The notes below the pieces were generated by a model. It did not search any database, was not told the origin of the DNA, and saw nothing but the letters and a program-made list of their open reading frames with translations. This document shows, one piece after another, positions 25,308 to 33,803 of a DNA stretch of 64,000 nucleotides. Numbering within the stretch: position 1 is the first letter of the stretch; every line of letters begins with the position of its first letter. The stretch is from contig NZ_AYOD01000013.1 of assembly GCF_000497755.1 (NCBI RefSeq), positions 1-64,000 on the forward strand, written 5' to 3'. This DNA is from Aliihoeflea sp. 2WW (GTDB lineage: Bacteria; Pseudomonadota; Alphaproteobacteria; Rhizobiales; Rhizobiaceae). Both the position numbers and the translations under genes were made by a program.

Positions 25308-26036
25308 ATGACTGATCGGGACGTAAGCTACGATTTCTCCGGCCGCGTGGCCGTCGTTACCGGTGGGCTGAACGGGATTGGTGCGGCAATCGCGAGTTCG
25401 TTCGAGCGTGCCGGCGCGACCGTGGTGTCATGGGATCTGGCCGCAGCATCCGATGACAGCCATGTTCAAGTCGATATTGCGGATCAGTCCTCCGTGGCCG
25501 ACGCAACGATGAAAACGATCGGCCGGCATGGCAAGGTCGACGTCCTCGTCAACAATGCGGGCATCGCCGGGTCGACCGGATCGGTCGAGGACTATGACCC
25601 CGCCGAATGGCAGCGCATCATAGATATCAACCTGACCGGGACCTTCCATGTCTGCCGCAGTCTCGTGCCCTTTCTGAAGGCGAATGGCTGGGGGCGGATC
25701 GTCAACATCGCGTCGCTGGCCGGCAAGGAAGGCACGCCCAACGCGGCCGCCTACAGTGCGTCCAAAGCCGGCGTGATCGCCCTCACGAAATCGCTTGGCA
25801 AGGAACTCGCCGGCACCGGCGTGCTGGTCAATGCACTTGCGCCCGCCGCGGTGCAGACGGCGCTTCTCGACCAGATGAGCCCGGAACACGTCGCGACCAT
25901 GATCGCCAAGAGCCCTATGCGCAGGACCGGAACGCCGCAGGAAGTGGCCGATCAGGTCATGTGGCTGAGCTCAAGCGCCTGCGCGTTCAGCACAGGCGCC
26001 GTGTTCGATCTGTCCGGGGGACGGGCGACATACTGA
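25308..26036 (+). CDS. Short-chain dehydrogenase/reductase
   Basis: A 242-residue classical SDR: cofactor motif TGGLNGIGAAIA near residue 17, NNAGIAGSTG, serine in NIASLAGKEG and catalytic YSASKAG. The ATG at 25308 is preceded by GGGATAGGG and gives the normal length. A longer in-frame reading would begin inside the iclR end and cover the palindrome, so it is rejected. It is the only gene of its orientation between iclR and the convergent MBL gene. Confidence 0.86.
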   Translation: MTDRDVSYDFSGRVAVVTGGLNGIGAAIASSFERAGATVVSWDLAAASDDSHVQVDIADQSSVADATMKTIGRHGKVDVLVNNAGIAGSTGSVEDYDPAEWQRIIDINLTGTFHVCRSLVPFLKANGWGRIVNIASLAGKEGTPNAAAYSASKAGVIALTKSLGKELAGTGVLVNALAPAAVQTALLDQMSPEHVATMIAKSPMRRTGTPQEVADQVMWLSSSACAFSTGAVFDLSGGRATY

Positions 26037-26070
26037 CGATCCAATGGGCGACTGAGAACTCCTGCGAGGT

Positions 26071-27087
26071 TCAGTAGGCGTCGTGCTTCAGCCCGCATGC
26101 CTTGCAATAGGCCTCGTGTGCAGGCCCGCGGCCAAGATGGTGGCGAAAGCTCTTCATCTCGGCGAAGTACGGGATCGGGGCGCGCACCGGCCGTTCAGGC
26201 TCGCTGCCGAAATCATCGAACAGCGTCTGGAGCGTGACGACGACACGCTCGGCGTCGTTGCGGTCGCGGTAGGGTCCGAGGTCGATCTTGTAGGCTGCGG
26301 CGAGATAATCGAGCCCGTCTTCCCAAAGCGGCCGCGCTCTGTCGGAAACATATTGGAGATAATCGCGCATCTCGCGCACGTCGTCCTTGGTCGAGATCGG
26401 TCCGTGCCCGGCGACGACGGTTTCGACATCCATCCCCATCACCATGTCGCAAACGTCGATCCAGCGCTGGACCGGCCCGTACCAGGCGATCGGCGTGCCG
26501 CCGGTGAAGAGGATGTCGCCGGTGTAAACAACCTTGTCGTCGGGCACGTAGATGAGCGCGTCGCCGAGCGAATGCGCCGGCCCGACCTCGATCAGTTGCA
26601 CCTTCTTCGATCCGACCATGATGTCCATCGTGCCCGAAAAGGTCTCGGTCGGCGGGGTGAGTTCGATGCCGGCGAAGTCGAACGGACGGAAGCACTCGCG
26701 CATGAAGACCCCGGCGCTGCCGAACTGTTCGGCATTGGTGACGATCTTCTGCACCACGGCCGGGTCGAAGCGCGCGAAGTCGTCGACCGTTCCCTGCGTG
26801 CCGATGATGCGCGCGCCCTCGACGAGTTGGTTGCCGAACGTATGGTCACCGTCGGCATGGGTATTGACGAGGATACCGATCTCCTTTGCAGCCGGGATCG
26901 ACGCGCGGTAGACGGCGAGCATTTCGGCGGTCAGGTTCAGGTCAAACAGCGTGTCGACCATCAGCGTCGCGTCGCCGTCGACGACCAGACCGGCATTCGA
27001 CCAGCCCCAGCTTCCGTCCGGCTGGAGATAGGCGTAGCAGCCATTGCCGAGGTCGTGCATGCCTTTGGTGAATTGCCATTTGGCCAT
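26071..27087 (-). CDS. MBL-fold metallo-hydrolase
   Basis: A 338-residue metallo-beta-lactamase-fold protein. The metal motif THADGDHTFGN is at about residues 76-86 (His77, Asp79, Asp81, His82). The later parts are GPAHSLGDALIY (histidine), VYTGDILFTGG (bridging aspartate) and VAGHGPIS (histidine). The C-terminus carries YCKACGLKHDAY, a CxxC pair that might bind an extra metal. The substrate is unknown. It follows a DctPQM TRAP transporter by 19 bp, so it may act on the imported compound. Confidence 0.85.
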   Translation of the reverse strand: MAKWQFTKGMHDLGNGCYAYLQPDGSWGWSNAGLVVDGDATLMVDTLFDLNLTAEMLAVYRASIPAAKEIGILVNTHADGDHTFGNQLVEGARIIGTQGTVDDFARFDPAVVQKIVTNAEQFGSAGVFMRECFRPFDFAGIELTPPTETFSGTMDIMVGSKKVQLIEVGPAHSLGDALIYVPDDKVVYTGDILFTGGTPIAWYGPVQRWIDVCDMVMGMDVETVVAGHGPISTKDDVREMRDYLQYVSDRARPLWEDGLDYLAAAYKIDLGPYRDRNDAERVVVTLQTLFDDFGSEPERPVRAPIPYFAEMKSFRHHLGRGPAHEAYCKACGLKHDAY

Positions 27088-27106
27088 CGCAGCCACTCCT
27101 TTGCTG

Positions 27107-28423
27107 TCAGACGAGAGCCGTGGCGAGCCACGGGAAGAGGAAGACCAGAACGAGCACCAGCAGCATCATGACCGCGAAGGGCGCCGAGCCGGCGAAGATG
27201 TCGTTGAGTGTGACCTTGCTGTCCGGCCCCAGCGTCGCCTTGACCACGAAGACTGCGATGCCGAAGGGCGGGGTCAACAGCCCGATCTCGACCGCGATGA
27301 CCATCAGGACGCCGAGCCAGATCAAATCGACCTGAAGTCCGATGAGGATCGGGATGGCGATCGGCAGCGTCAGGAGCATGATCGAAGCGGAATCGAGGAT
27401 GGTGCCGAGCAGGATGACGACCAGCATCAGCGCGATGACGATGCCGGTGACGCCCATGCCGGAATCGACCACCCACGAGCCGAGCCAGCCGGGCATCCCC
27501 GACATGGCCAGCATGCGTGAATAAAGACTGGCGCCAATGATCAGGAAACAGATCGACGAGGTCGTGTGCCCGGTCTGAACGAGCACCTGCCAGAAGCTCG
27601 CCCAGGAAAGCCGCCGCTTGGCGAGCGAGATGAGGAGCGCACCGAGCGCACCGGCTGCGCCCGCCTCCGTCGGCGTGAAGAAGCCGCCATAAATGCCGCC
27701 CAGCACGAGCGCGACCAGGATGACGATCGGCGCGATCTTGTTCAGCATCTCGCCGACGCCCATCTCGCGCACCGGCTCGCTCTCGACCGGCTTGCCGCCA
27801 CCGATGAAGGACGGCCACCAGCGGCCCATGGCGAAGATGCCGGCGCAGTAGACGAGCGAGAGGAGAATGCCGGGAATGATACCGGCGATGAAGAGCGACC
27901 CGACCGACTGCTCGGTGAGGACCCCGTAGAGGATGAAGAGCAGGCTCGGCGGCAGGAGCATGCCGAGCACGGACGATCCCGCGACGACGCCGACAGAAAA
28001 GCGCGGCGTATAGCCGTGGCGCATCATCTCCGGCACGGCGACCTTGGTGAAGACCGCCGCCGAGGCGATGGAGATGCCGGTGATCGCCGCGAACACGGCG
28101 TTGGCCGCGACCGTTGCGATGCCGAGCCCGCCCAGCACCTTGCGGAAGACCTGCGCGGCGACCTCGAACGTGTCGCGCCCGATGCCGGCGACGGCGACGA
28201 GCAGGCCCATCAGGACGAAAAGCGGAACGACGCCGAAGATGTAGTCGCTGATCGAATCCTTGAAGGCCAGGACCAGCATGTTCGACGCGATCTCGAAATT
28301 GCCGCGGATCAGCCAGACGCCGCCAAAGGACAGGAGGATCAGCGCGATCGCGACATGGACGCCCGAATAGATGAGCACCAGCATGATTGCGATGGACAGG
28401 AGTGCGATCTCGATGCCGCTCAT
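27107..28423 (-). CDS. dctM: TRAP transporter large permease (DctM)
   Basis: A 438-residue inner-membrane protein with about twelve helices and DctM hallmarks: PLFVLMGLLVAVAGIGRDTFE near residue 57, and ATPTEAG-type sequence (FFTPTEAGAAGALGALL) in the middle. It starts inside the stop codon of the small permease gene. It forms the sodium-dependent importer with DctQ and DctP encoded upstream. Confidence 0.92.
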   Translation of the reverse strand: MSGIEIALLSIAIMLVLIYSGVHVAIALILLSFGGVWLIRGNFEIASNMLVLAFKDSISDYIFGVVPLFVLMGLLVAVAGIGRDTFEVAAQVFRKVLGGLGIATVAANAVFAAITGISIASAAVFTKVAVPEMMRHGYTPRFSVGVVAGSSVLGMLLPPSLLFILYGVLTEQSVGSLFIAGIIPGILLSLVYCAGIFAMGRWWPSFIGGGKPVESEPVREMGVGEMLNKIAPIVILVALVLGGIYGGFFTPTEAGAAGALGALLISLAKRRLSWASFWQVLVQTGHTTSSICFLIIGASLYSRMLAMSGMPGWLGSWVVDSGMGVTGIVIALMLVVILLGTILDSASIMLLTLPIAIPILIGLQVDLIWLGVLMVIAVEIGLLTPPFGIAVFVVKATLGPDSKVTLNDIFAGSAPFAVMMLLVLVLVFLFPWLATALV

Positions 28424-28980
28424 CGCGCGATACCCCTTGCCGAGCGGACATCGCTCCAGGCGATGAGCAGGAACTGGACGGCCGTGGCGACGATGCCGAG
28501 GAAGACGAGGATGAAGAGCGGCCATTGGGGCACGGTGAAGAAGCCCGGATTGCCCATGAAGTTGCGTTCGGGATGCTGGAAGGCGGCGACGACGCTCGGC
28601 CAGAATTTCCAGGCGATCATGAGGAGCAGCAACCCGCCGACGAGATGGAAGATCGCCAGAAGCGCCGAGCGAAGCCGGGGCGCGCGGCGCTCGAGCACGT
28701 TGAGCAGCACGTCCGAGCGTGTCATCGAGCCGGAACGCAGCGTGTGCGCAAGCTGCAGGAAGACGATGCCGACGATCGAGAAGGCGACGAGTTCCGGCAC
28801 GCCTGCGATCGGGCGGTTGAGGAAGCTGCGACCGAAAATGTCCGCATTGATGAGGAGCATCAGCCCGATGATCCAGAGCGTGCCGACCGCATTCATCGCG
28901 CCGATGATGCGCGCGAATGGACCGCTCGGCACTGTCGGCGGCGGCGCGTCCTCGCGCGGGATTGCGGCTTCGTCGGCCAT
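28420..28980 (-). CDS. dctQ: TRAP transporter small permease (DctQ)
   Basis: A 186-residue membrane protein with four helices, including NADIFGRSFLNRPIAGVPEL, the usual DctQ signature between helices 1 and 2. The ATG at 28980 gives the standard length; another ATG eight codons upstream is possible. Its stop overlaps the dctM start by four bases. Confidence 0.88.
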   Translation of the reverse strand: MADEAAIPREDAPPPTVPSGPFARIIGAMNAVGTLWIIGLMLLINADIFGRSFLNRPIAGVPELVAFSIVGIVFLQLAHTLRSGSMTRSDVLLNVLERRAPRLRSALLAIFHLVGGLLLLMIAWKFWPSVVAAFQHPERNFMGNPGFFTVPQWPLFILVFLGIVATAVQFLLIAWSDVRSARGIAR

Positions 28981-29081
28981 GGCGGAACGCTCCGGGTCAG
29001 GCATTGATGATGGTGCCGGGCCTTCGCCGCGCCCCATGGCGGCGAAGGCCCTTCGGCGGTCCGGACAAAGCCGGGGGAGGA

Positions 29082-30155
29082 TCACTCCGCCAGGTAGTCG
29101 CGCTCGAAGGTGAAGCCGGTCGCCTTCAGATTGTCGCGATAGGCTCCAAGCACGGCGCGGCCGGGTTCTCCGCGTGCCTCTGCGGCATCGGCCCAGGCTG
29201 CCGTCGGATTCGGCAGCGCCTCGATCCACGCGGAGCGCTCGGCCGGATCGAATTCGACGATCTTGCCGCCACTGTCGGTCAGCGTCTTCTTCGCGGCCTC
29301 GTAGCGCGCTTCCTGCTCGTCGAAATAGGCCTTGGTGTAGGCGGCGGCGCCTGCGCGGAAGGCCGCCCTGGTCTCGTCGGAGAAGGTTTCCCACTGCATC
29401 TGCGAGACGCCGAGGCCGCCGATATACATCGCGCCGAACTGGGTCTGGTTCCAGTTCGGGGCGACCTCGTAGAGCTTCGCCGGGACATTGGCCGTCATCC
29501 AGCCAATATTGCCGTCGTAAACCCCGGTCTTGATGTCGTTGTAGAACGTCACATAGCTGCCCTGAACGCCGACGGCACCGGTTCCGGCGAGCCACGCCAG
29601 GTTGGGCCCGGCGCCGCCGAGCTTGACGCCGTTCATGTCGGCGATCGTCTTCAGTTCCTTGGTCGAGGCGATGTTGTAGTCATCGATGGCAATGCCGCCG
29701 CCGATATAGACGACGCCGGTCGCCTCTTCGAGCGCAGCCAGCGCGCCTTCGGTCTCCGTCAGCGCCTTCTCGACCGCTTCCGTCACCCCGCGCGCATCGG
29801 CCGGGCCGAACGGCATCGCGTAGGTCAGGTTGAGAAGGCCCATCGTCGCCGGATTGAAGACCCCGCTCATCTGGCCCACGTCGATGATGCCTTGCTGGAA
29901 GGCTTCCGTCTCGGAGCCGAGCTTTACGATGGTGCCGCCATAGCCCTCGGTCCAGTTGATCTTGACGTCGCCGGTCTTGGCAAGTTCCGCATCGACGGTG
30001 GGAATGAACGTCTCCTTGACGTGCTTGACCCACAGGAACACCTCCGGATGTCCCGTCGCCACGGTTAGATTGAGCGTTTCCTGCGAAAGCGCCGGCGCGA
30101 TTGCGCAGCCGAGCGCAAGGGCGGCCACGCCGCCCCTCAAAGCGTTGCGATACAT
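29082..30155 (-). CDS. dctP: TRAP transporter substrate-binding protein (DctP type)
   Basis: A 357-residue periplasmic protein with a signal peptide (about 1-24, cut after ALS). It has the DctP-type pattern: TGHPEVFLWVKHVKETFIP, then a long central helix region and KLGGAGPNLAWLAGTGAVGVQGSYVTFYNDIKTGVYDG near the ligand-binding arginine position of the family. The ATG at 30155 follows a strong GGGAGGA site. It is the first gene of the leftward dctP-dctQ-dctM-MBL unit and is divergent from the TetR gene. Confidence 0.88.
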   Translation of the reverse strand: MYRNALRGGVAALALGCAIAPALSQETLNLTVATGHPEVFLWVKHVKETFIPTVDAELAKTGDVKINWTEGYGGTIVKLGSETEAFQQGIIDVGQMSGVFNPATMGLLNLTYAMPFGPADARGVTEAVEKALTETEGALAALEEATGVVYIGGGIAIDDYNIASTKELKTIADMNGVKLGGAGPNLAWLAGTGAVGVQGSYVTFYNDIKTGVYDGNIGWMTANVPAKLYEVAPNWNQTQFGAMYIGGLGVSQMQWETFSDETRAAFRAGAAAYTKAYFDEQEARYEAAKKTLTDSGGKIVEFDPAERSAWIEALPNPTAAWADAAEARGEPGRAVLGAYRDNLKATGFTFERDYLAE

Positions 30156-30226
30156 GCACTTTCCTCCCTTGGCCGGCACGGGGCCTCACTCCTAATCCCC
30201 ACGACCGATGATGAAACGCTAGCGAT

Positions 30227-30267
30227 ATTTGAACACGTTGACAAGAGTTTTGATATGTCGTTCAAAT
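30227..30267. promoter_or_regulatory. Candidate TetR operator in divergent promoter
   Basis: The arms ATTTGAAC (30227-30234) and GTTCAAAT (30260-30267) are perfect inverted repeats 25 bp apart between dctP and the TetR gene. The right arm lies within the first codons of the TetR gene as annotated. Binding there could control both directions. Confidence 0.5.
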
Positions 30268-31016
30268 CGGATATCCAAGGGCCTCGAAAACGCGGTATGG
30301 CGGCGGGAATGAGCAGAACGAGAAAGATCGCGCAGGGTGAGAAGGTCGTCGTCGTCGAGGCGACGCAGCGCAATTCCGCGCTGACGCGCTCGCGCATCCT
30401 GACCGCGGCCGAGGCCGAGTTTGCCGACCACGGCTTCGACGGTGCGACGGTGCGCCAGATCGCGCTGCGCGCGGAGGTGCCGGTGGCGCTCGTCAACTAT
30501 CATTTCGGCAGCAAGGAAGGGCTTTACCGCGCCATCTTCGAGATGCGCGCGCCGATGATCGTCGACCAGCGCATCGCCGGTCTTCGGCTTGCCGAGATGG
30601 AGCCGGATGCCGAGCGCAAGGTCGAGATGATCGTCAAGGCGGTGCTGGTGCCGAACCTGCACATGCGCAGCACGGAAAAGAATTCCAGCTATGCGCGCAT
30701 TCTCGCGCGCGAGGTCTCCGACCCCAAGTCGCACAACCGCAAGGTCATCGCCGAGTTCTTCGACCCGATCGCCTACAAGGTTATGGAGGCCCTGCAGGCC
30801 GCGCTGCCCGACCGCTCCGTCGAGGAGATCAACTGGGGCTATCAGGCGATGCTTGGCGTGATGGTCTACACGATGGCCGATACCGGCCGCATCAGCCGGC
30901 TCTCCGGCGGGCGCTGCGACCCGGAGGACGAGATGGCGACCGCGACCCATCTGGTCGCGCTGATGAAGGCCGCGCTGCTCTATGGCCGCGTGCCGGCAAC
31001 GCCGAAACAGGAATGA
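30255..31016 (+). CDS. TetR-family transcriptional regulator
   Basis: A 253-residue regulator. The helix-turn-helix (about residues 44-85) contains ILTAAEAEFADHGFDGATVRQIALRAEVPVALVNYHFGSKEGLYRAIFE, the classical TetR pattern. The C-terminal part resembles a CerR/PsrA-type effector domain. The first ATG (30255) overlaps a candidate operator; ATGs at 30297 or 30309 would still keep the whole DNA-binding domain. It heads a rightward unit with an FAH-type hydrolase and, further on, an acyl-CoA synthetase. Confidence 0.87.
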   Translation: MSFKSDIQGPRKRGMAAGMSRTRKIAQGEKVVVVEATQRNSALTRSRILTAAEAEFADHGFDGATVRQIALRAEVPVALVNYHFGSKEGLYRAIFEMRAPMIVDQRIAGLRLAEMEPDAERKVEMIVKAVLVPNLHMRSTEKNSSYARILAREVSDPKSHNRKVIAEFFDPIAYKVMEALQAALPDRSVEEINWGYQAMLGVMVYTMADTGRISRLSGGRCDPEDEMATATHLVALMKAALLYGRVPATPKQE

Positions 31017-31059
31017 CCGGCCGGAGGAGCCGGGCGGATCGATTCAAGGGAGGACACCG

Positions 31060-32046
31060 ATGAAGCTCGTAACCTATGAACGGAATGGACAGCAGCGCGC
31101 CGGTGCACTGGTCGATGGCGACCGCAGCATCGTCGACCTTGCCGACGCCCACGAACAGGCATTCGGCGAAAACCATGCCGCCTTCGCCTCCGTGCAGGCG
31201 ATGATCGAAGGCGGCGACGCCGCGCTCGACCGCGCCTACGAGACGCTGAAGAAGGGCGCGAACGGCGCGTTCCTGAAGGACGGCATCCGCCTTCTCGCGC
31301 CCGTCCCGGTGCCGATCCAGATGCGGGACTGCCTCTGTTTCGAAACCCACCTGAAGCAGTCCTTCAACGCCGTGCGCCGTATCCGCGCCAACGCCACGCC
31401 GGACCCGGAGGCGGCGATGAAGGAGTTTGAGGAAAAGGGCGTCTTCGCGGTCCCGAAGACGTTCTACGAGCAGCCGATCTACTACAAGGCGAACCGCTTC
31501 TCCGTCATCGGCACCGACCAGGACGTCCTGTGGCCGCGCTATTCCACGCTGATGGATTTCGAATTGGAATTCGGCTTCTACGCCCGCAAGAAAGGCGTCG
31601 ACATCGCCCGCGACGAGGCGCGCGACTACATCTACGGCTACACCATCTTCAACGATTTTTCGGCGCGCGACGCGCAGACGCAGGAGATGGGCGGCCAGCT
31701 CGGCCCGGCCAAGGGCAAGGATTTCGACACTGGCAACGCCATGGGGCCCTGCCTCGTCACCGCCGACGAGATGAAGGACCCCTACAATCTCACCATGGTC
31801 TGCCGCGTGAACGGCGAGGAATGGGGCCGTGGCAATACCGGCACGATGCACTGGAAATTCGAGGACCTCCTCGCGCACATCTCGCAGTCCGAGACCATCC
31901 ATCCCGGCGAGTTCTTTGGATCGGGTACGGTGGGCAATGGCTGCGGGCTCGAACACATGAAGTTCCTGAAGCATGGCGACGTCGTGGAACTCGAGGTCGA
32001 GGGCATCGGCATCCTGCGCAACCGGGTGCTGACCAGGGATCAGTAA
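31060..32046 (+). CDS. Fumarylacetoacetate hydrolase-family protein
   Basis: A 328-residue FAH-fold enzyme. The metal-binding acidic residues appear in STLMDFELEFGFYARKKG and in GYTIFNDFSARDAQTQE. The later GPCLVTADEM and GSGTVGNGCGLEH are typical of the family. Such enzymes hydrolyse or decarboxylate diketo acids or hydrate dienoates at the end of aromatic pathways. A strong GGGAGGA site precedes the ATG at 31060. It may be cotranscribed with the TetR gene 43 bp upstream. Confidence 0.88.
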   Translation: MKLVTYERNGQQRAGALVDGDRSIVDLADAHEQAFGENHAAFASVQAMIEGGDAALDRAYETLKKGANGAFLKDGIRLLAPVPVPIQMRDCLCFETHLKQSFNAVRRIRANATPDPEAAMKEFEEKGVFAVPKTFYEQPIYYKANRFSVIGTDQDVLWPRYSTLMDFELEFGFYARKKGVDIARDEARDYIYGYTIFNDFSARDAQTQEMGGQLGPAKGKDFDTGNAMGPCLVTADEMKDPYNLTMVCRVNGEEWGRGNTGTMHWKFEDLLAHISQSETIHPGEFFGSGTVGNGCGLEHMKFLKHGDVVELEVEGIGILRNRVLTRDQ

Positions 32047-32060
32047 ACGGGCTCTTCGCA

Positions 32061-32153
32061 GGTCGACCCCCATCGGCGTTGCGGCCGCGCTTTCCTCTCC
32101 CCCGTCGATCGGGGGAGAGGTGCCGAGCGAAGCGAGGCGGAGTGGGGGTCGAC
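32061..32153. repeat. Palindromic intergenic repeat, second type
   Basis: The outer arms GGTCGACCCCC (32061-32071) and GGGGGTCGAC (32144-32153) enclose an inner hairpin CCTCTCCCCC/GGGGGAGAGG (32094-32120). It differs in sequence from the elements at 1.4 and 8.6 kb but has the same design. It lies between the FAH-type gene and the acyl-CoA synthetase. Confidence 0.75.
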
Positions 32154-32222
32154 GGCGCCACGCGCATCGCCCACAAACGTGATCCAGCGTAAGGTCGAGG
32201 CAAACCAACCAGGTCCGCTCAC

Positions 32223-33734
32223 ATGAACGTCTATTCCATGCTCACCGACGCGATCCGCCGGCGCGGCGATGAGGCCGCGATCCGCTGGGGCGAGCGGTCG
32301 CTGATCTATCGCCAACTCGACGGCATCTGCGCGGCGCTCGGCGACTGGTTCGCGCAGAAGGGCTGCGTGCCCGGCGACCGCGTGCTGCTTTTCCTGCGCA
32401 ACGGGTTCGAGTTTCCGGCGCTGCTACTGGCGCCAATGCGCGCAGGGCTGGTGGTGGTACCGACCAATGCCAAGCTGCACCCGCGTGAAGTGGCGTGGAT
32501 CGCCAGCGATGCCGCGCCGCGCCTCATCTTCACCCATGCCGAGCACGTCGAGGACCTGAAGTCGGCGCTCCCCGCCGGTCTTGCCTGCGAGATCGTCGCG
32601 ATCGAGGATTTCGCTTTTCCGACGCCGCTCGAAGCGCGCGTCGCCTGCGCCGATGTCGACCCGGACGATCCGGCGTGGATCTTCTACACCTCCGGCACGA
32701 CCGGTAAACCGAAGGGCGCGACGCTCAGCCATCGCAACTTGATCGCCGCGACGGTGAACTGCCTCGCAGACGTTTTCGCCTTCGAAGCGGCCGACCGCGT
32801 GCTGCATGTCGCGCCCCTTTCGCACGGCAGCGGTCTCTACATGATCCCCGCGCTCGCGCGAGGCGCCGAGAACATCATCTACGACCGGACCGGCTTTCGC
32901 CCGGACGAGGTGCTCGACACCGTCGCGCGGCTTTCGGTTTCCGTCATCCCCTTCGTCGCCCCGACGATGATCGTCCGGTTCCTCGAAACCGCGGCGCGCG
33001 CCGATATCGGCTGCCTGCGGGGCATCGTCTATGGCGGTGCGTCGATCCATCTGGAGCACATTCGCGAAGCCGTCGCGCGGTTCGGGCCGATCTTCCATCA
33101 GCTCTACGGGCAGGGCGAGGCGCCGATGACGATTTCCTACCTGCCCGGCGCCGACCATTTGGGCGCCGACGACGAGACACTGGTCTCGGCGGGCTACGTG
33201 CGGTCAGGCGTCGAGGTCCGCCTCGCGGGCGAGGACGGTCAGGATGTACCGCCCGGCGAAGACGGCGAAATCTGCGTACGCGGCGATGTCGTCATGAAGG
33301 GATACTGGCGCAATCCGGAGGCAACGGCGAAAGCGCTGAAAGGCGGCTGGCTGCACACAGGCGACATCGGTCGCTTCGACACCGCAGGACGCCTGCGCGT
33401 CCTCGACCGACGCCACGACACGATTATTTCGGGCGGCACCAATATCTATCCCAAGGAGATCGAGGATGTCATCGCGGGGCATCCCGGCGTGCGCGAGGTG
33501 ATCGTCTTCGGCCTGCCGGATGCCGAATGGGGCGAGAGCGTCGCCGTCGCCATCGTCGCCGAGGATGCGGCGCTCGACGAGGCGACAGTGCTGGACCACT
33601 GCAAGGCCAACCTCGCTTCGTTCAAGAAGCCAAGGCACGTCTTCTTCGTCGCCGACCTGCCGAAGAATGCGTACGGAAAGGTTTTGCGGCGCGAACTGCG
33701 CGACGCGTTCATCGCCCTCGCCAACGGGCAGTGA
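32223..33734 (+). CDS. Acyl-CoA synthetase (AMP-forming)
   Basis: A 503-residue ANL-superfamily ligase that should activate a carboxylic acid as its CoA thioester using ATP. The P-loop FYTSGTTGKPKGATLSH is near residue 157, the A5-type motif appears as YGQGEAPMTISY, and GWLHTGDIGRFD and the hinge region LDRRHDTIISGGTNIYPKEIED follow. The catalytic lysine is in NAYGKVLRRELR near the C-terminus. The family cannot be narrowed safely; aryl and medium-chain acids are both possible. Convergent with the monooxygenase gene. Confidence 0.9.
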   Translation: MNVYSMLTDAIRRRGDEAAIRWGERSLIYRQLDGICAALGDWFAQKGCVPGDRVLLFLRNGFEFPALLLAPMRAGLVVVPTNAKLHPREVAWIASDAAPRLIFTHAEHVEDLKSALPAGLACEIVAIEDFAFPTPLEARVACADVDPDDPAWIFYTSGTTGKPKGATLSHRNLIAATVNCLADVFAFEAADRVLHVAPLSHGSGLYMIPALARGAENIIYDRTGFRPDEVLDTVARLSVSVIPFVAPTMIVRFLETAARADIGCLRGIVYGGASIHLEHIREAVARFGPIFHQLYGQGEAPMTISYLPGADHLGADDETLVSAGYVRSGVEVRLAGEDGQDVPPGEDGEICVRGDVVMKGYWRNPEATAKALKGGWLHTGDIGRFDTAGRLRVLDRRHDTIISGGTNIYPKEIEDVIAGHPGVREVIVFGLPDAEWGESVAVAIVAEDAALDEATVLDHCKANLASFKKPRHVFFVADLPKNAYGKVLRRELRDAFIALANGQ

Positions 33735-33803
33735 CGCTTCGGCCGGCCGTCCGATCCTGACGGCTCGCGTCGAAATAAGCGGTCGAGGCTGGGCAAAAGC
33801 TCT

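Noticed and set aside
27566-29113. A 515-codon plus-strand frame antisense to the TRAP permeases
   Set aside because: Antisense of hydrophobic genes yields charged Arg/Asp/Glu-rich text; no domain recognised.
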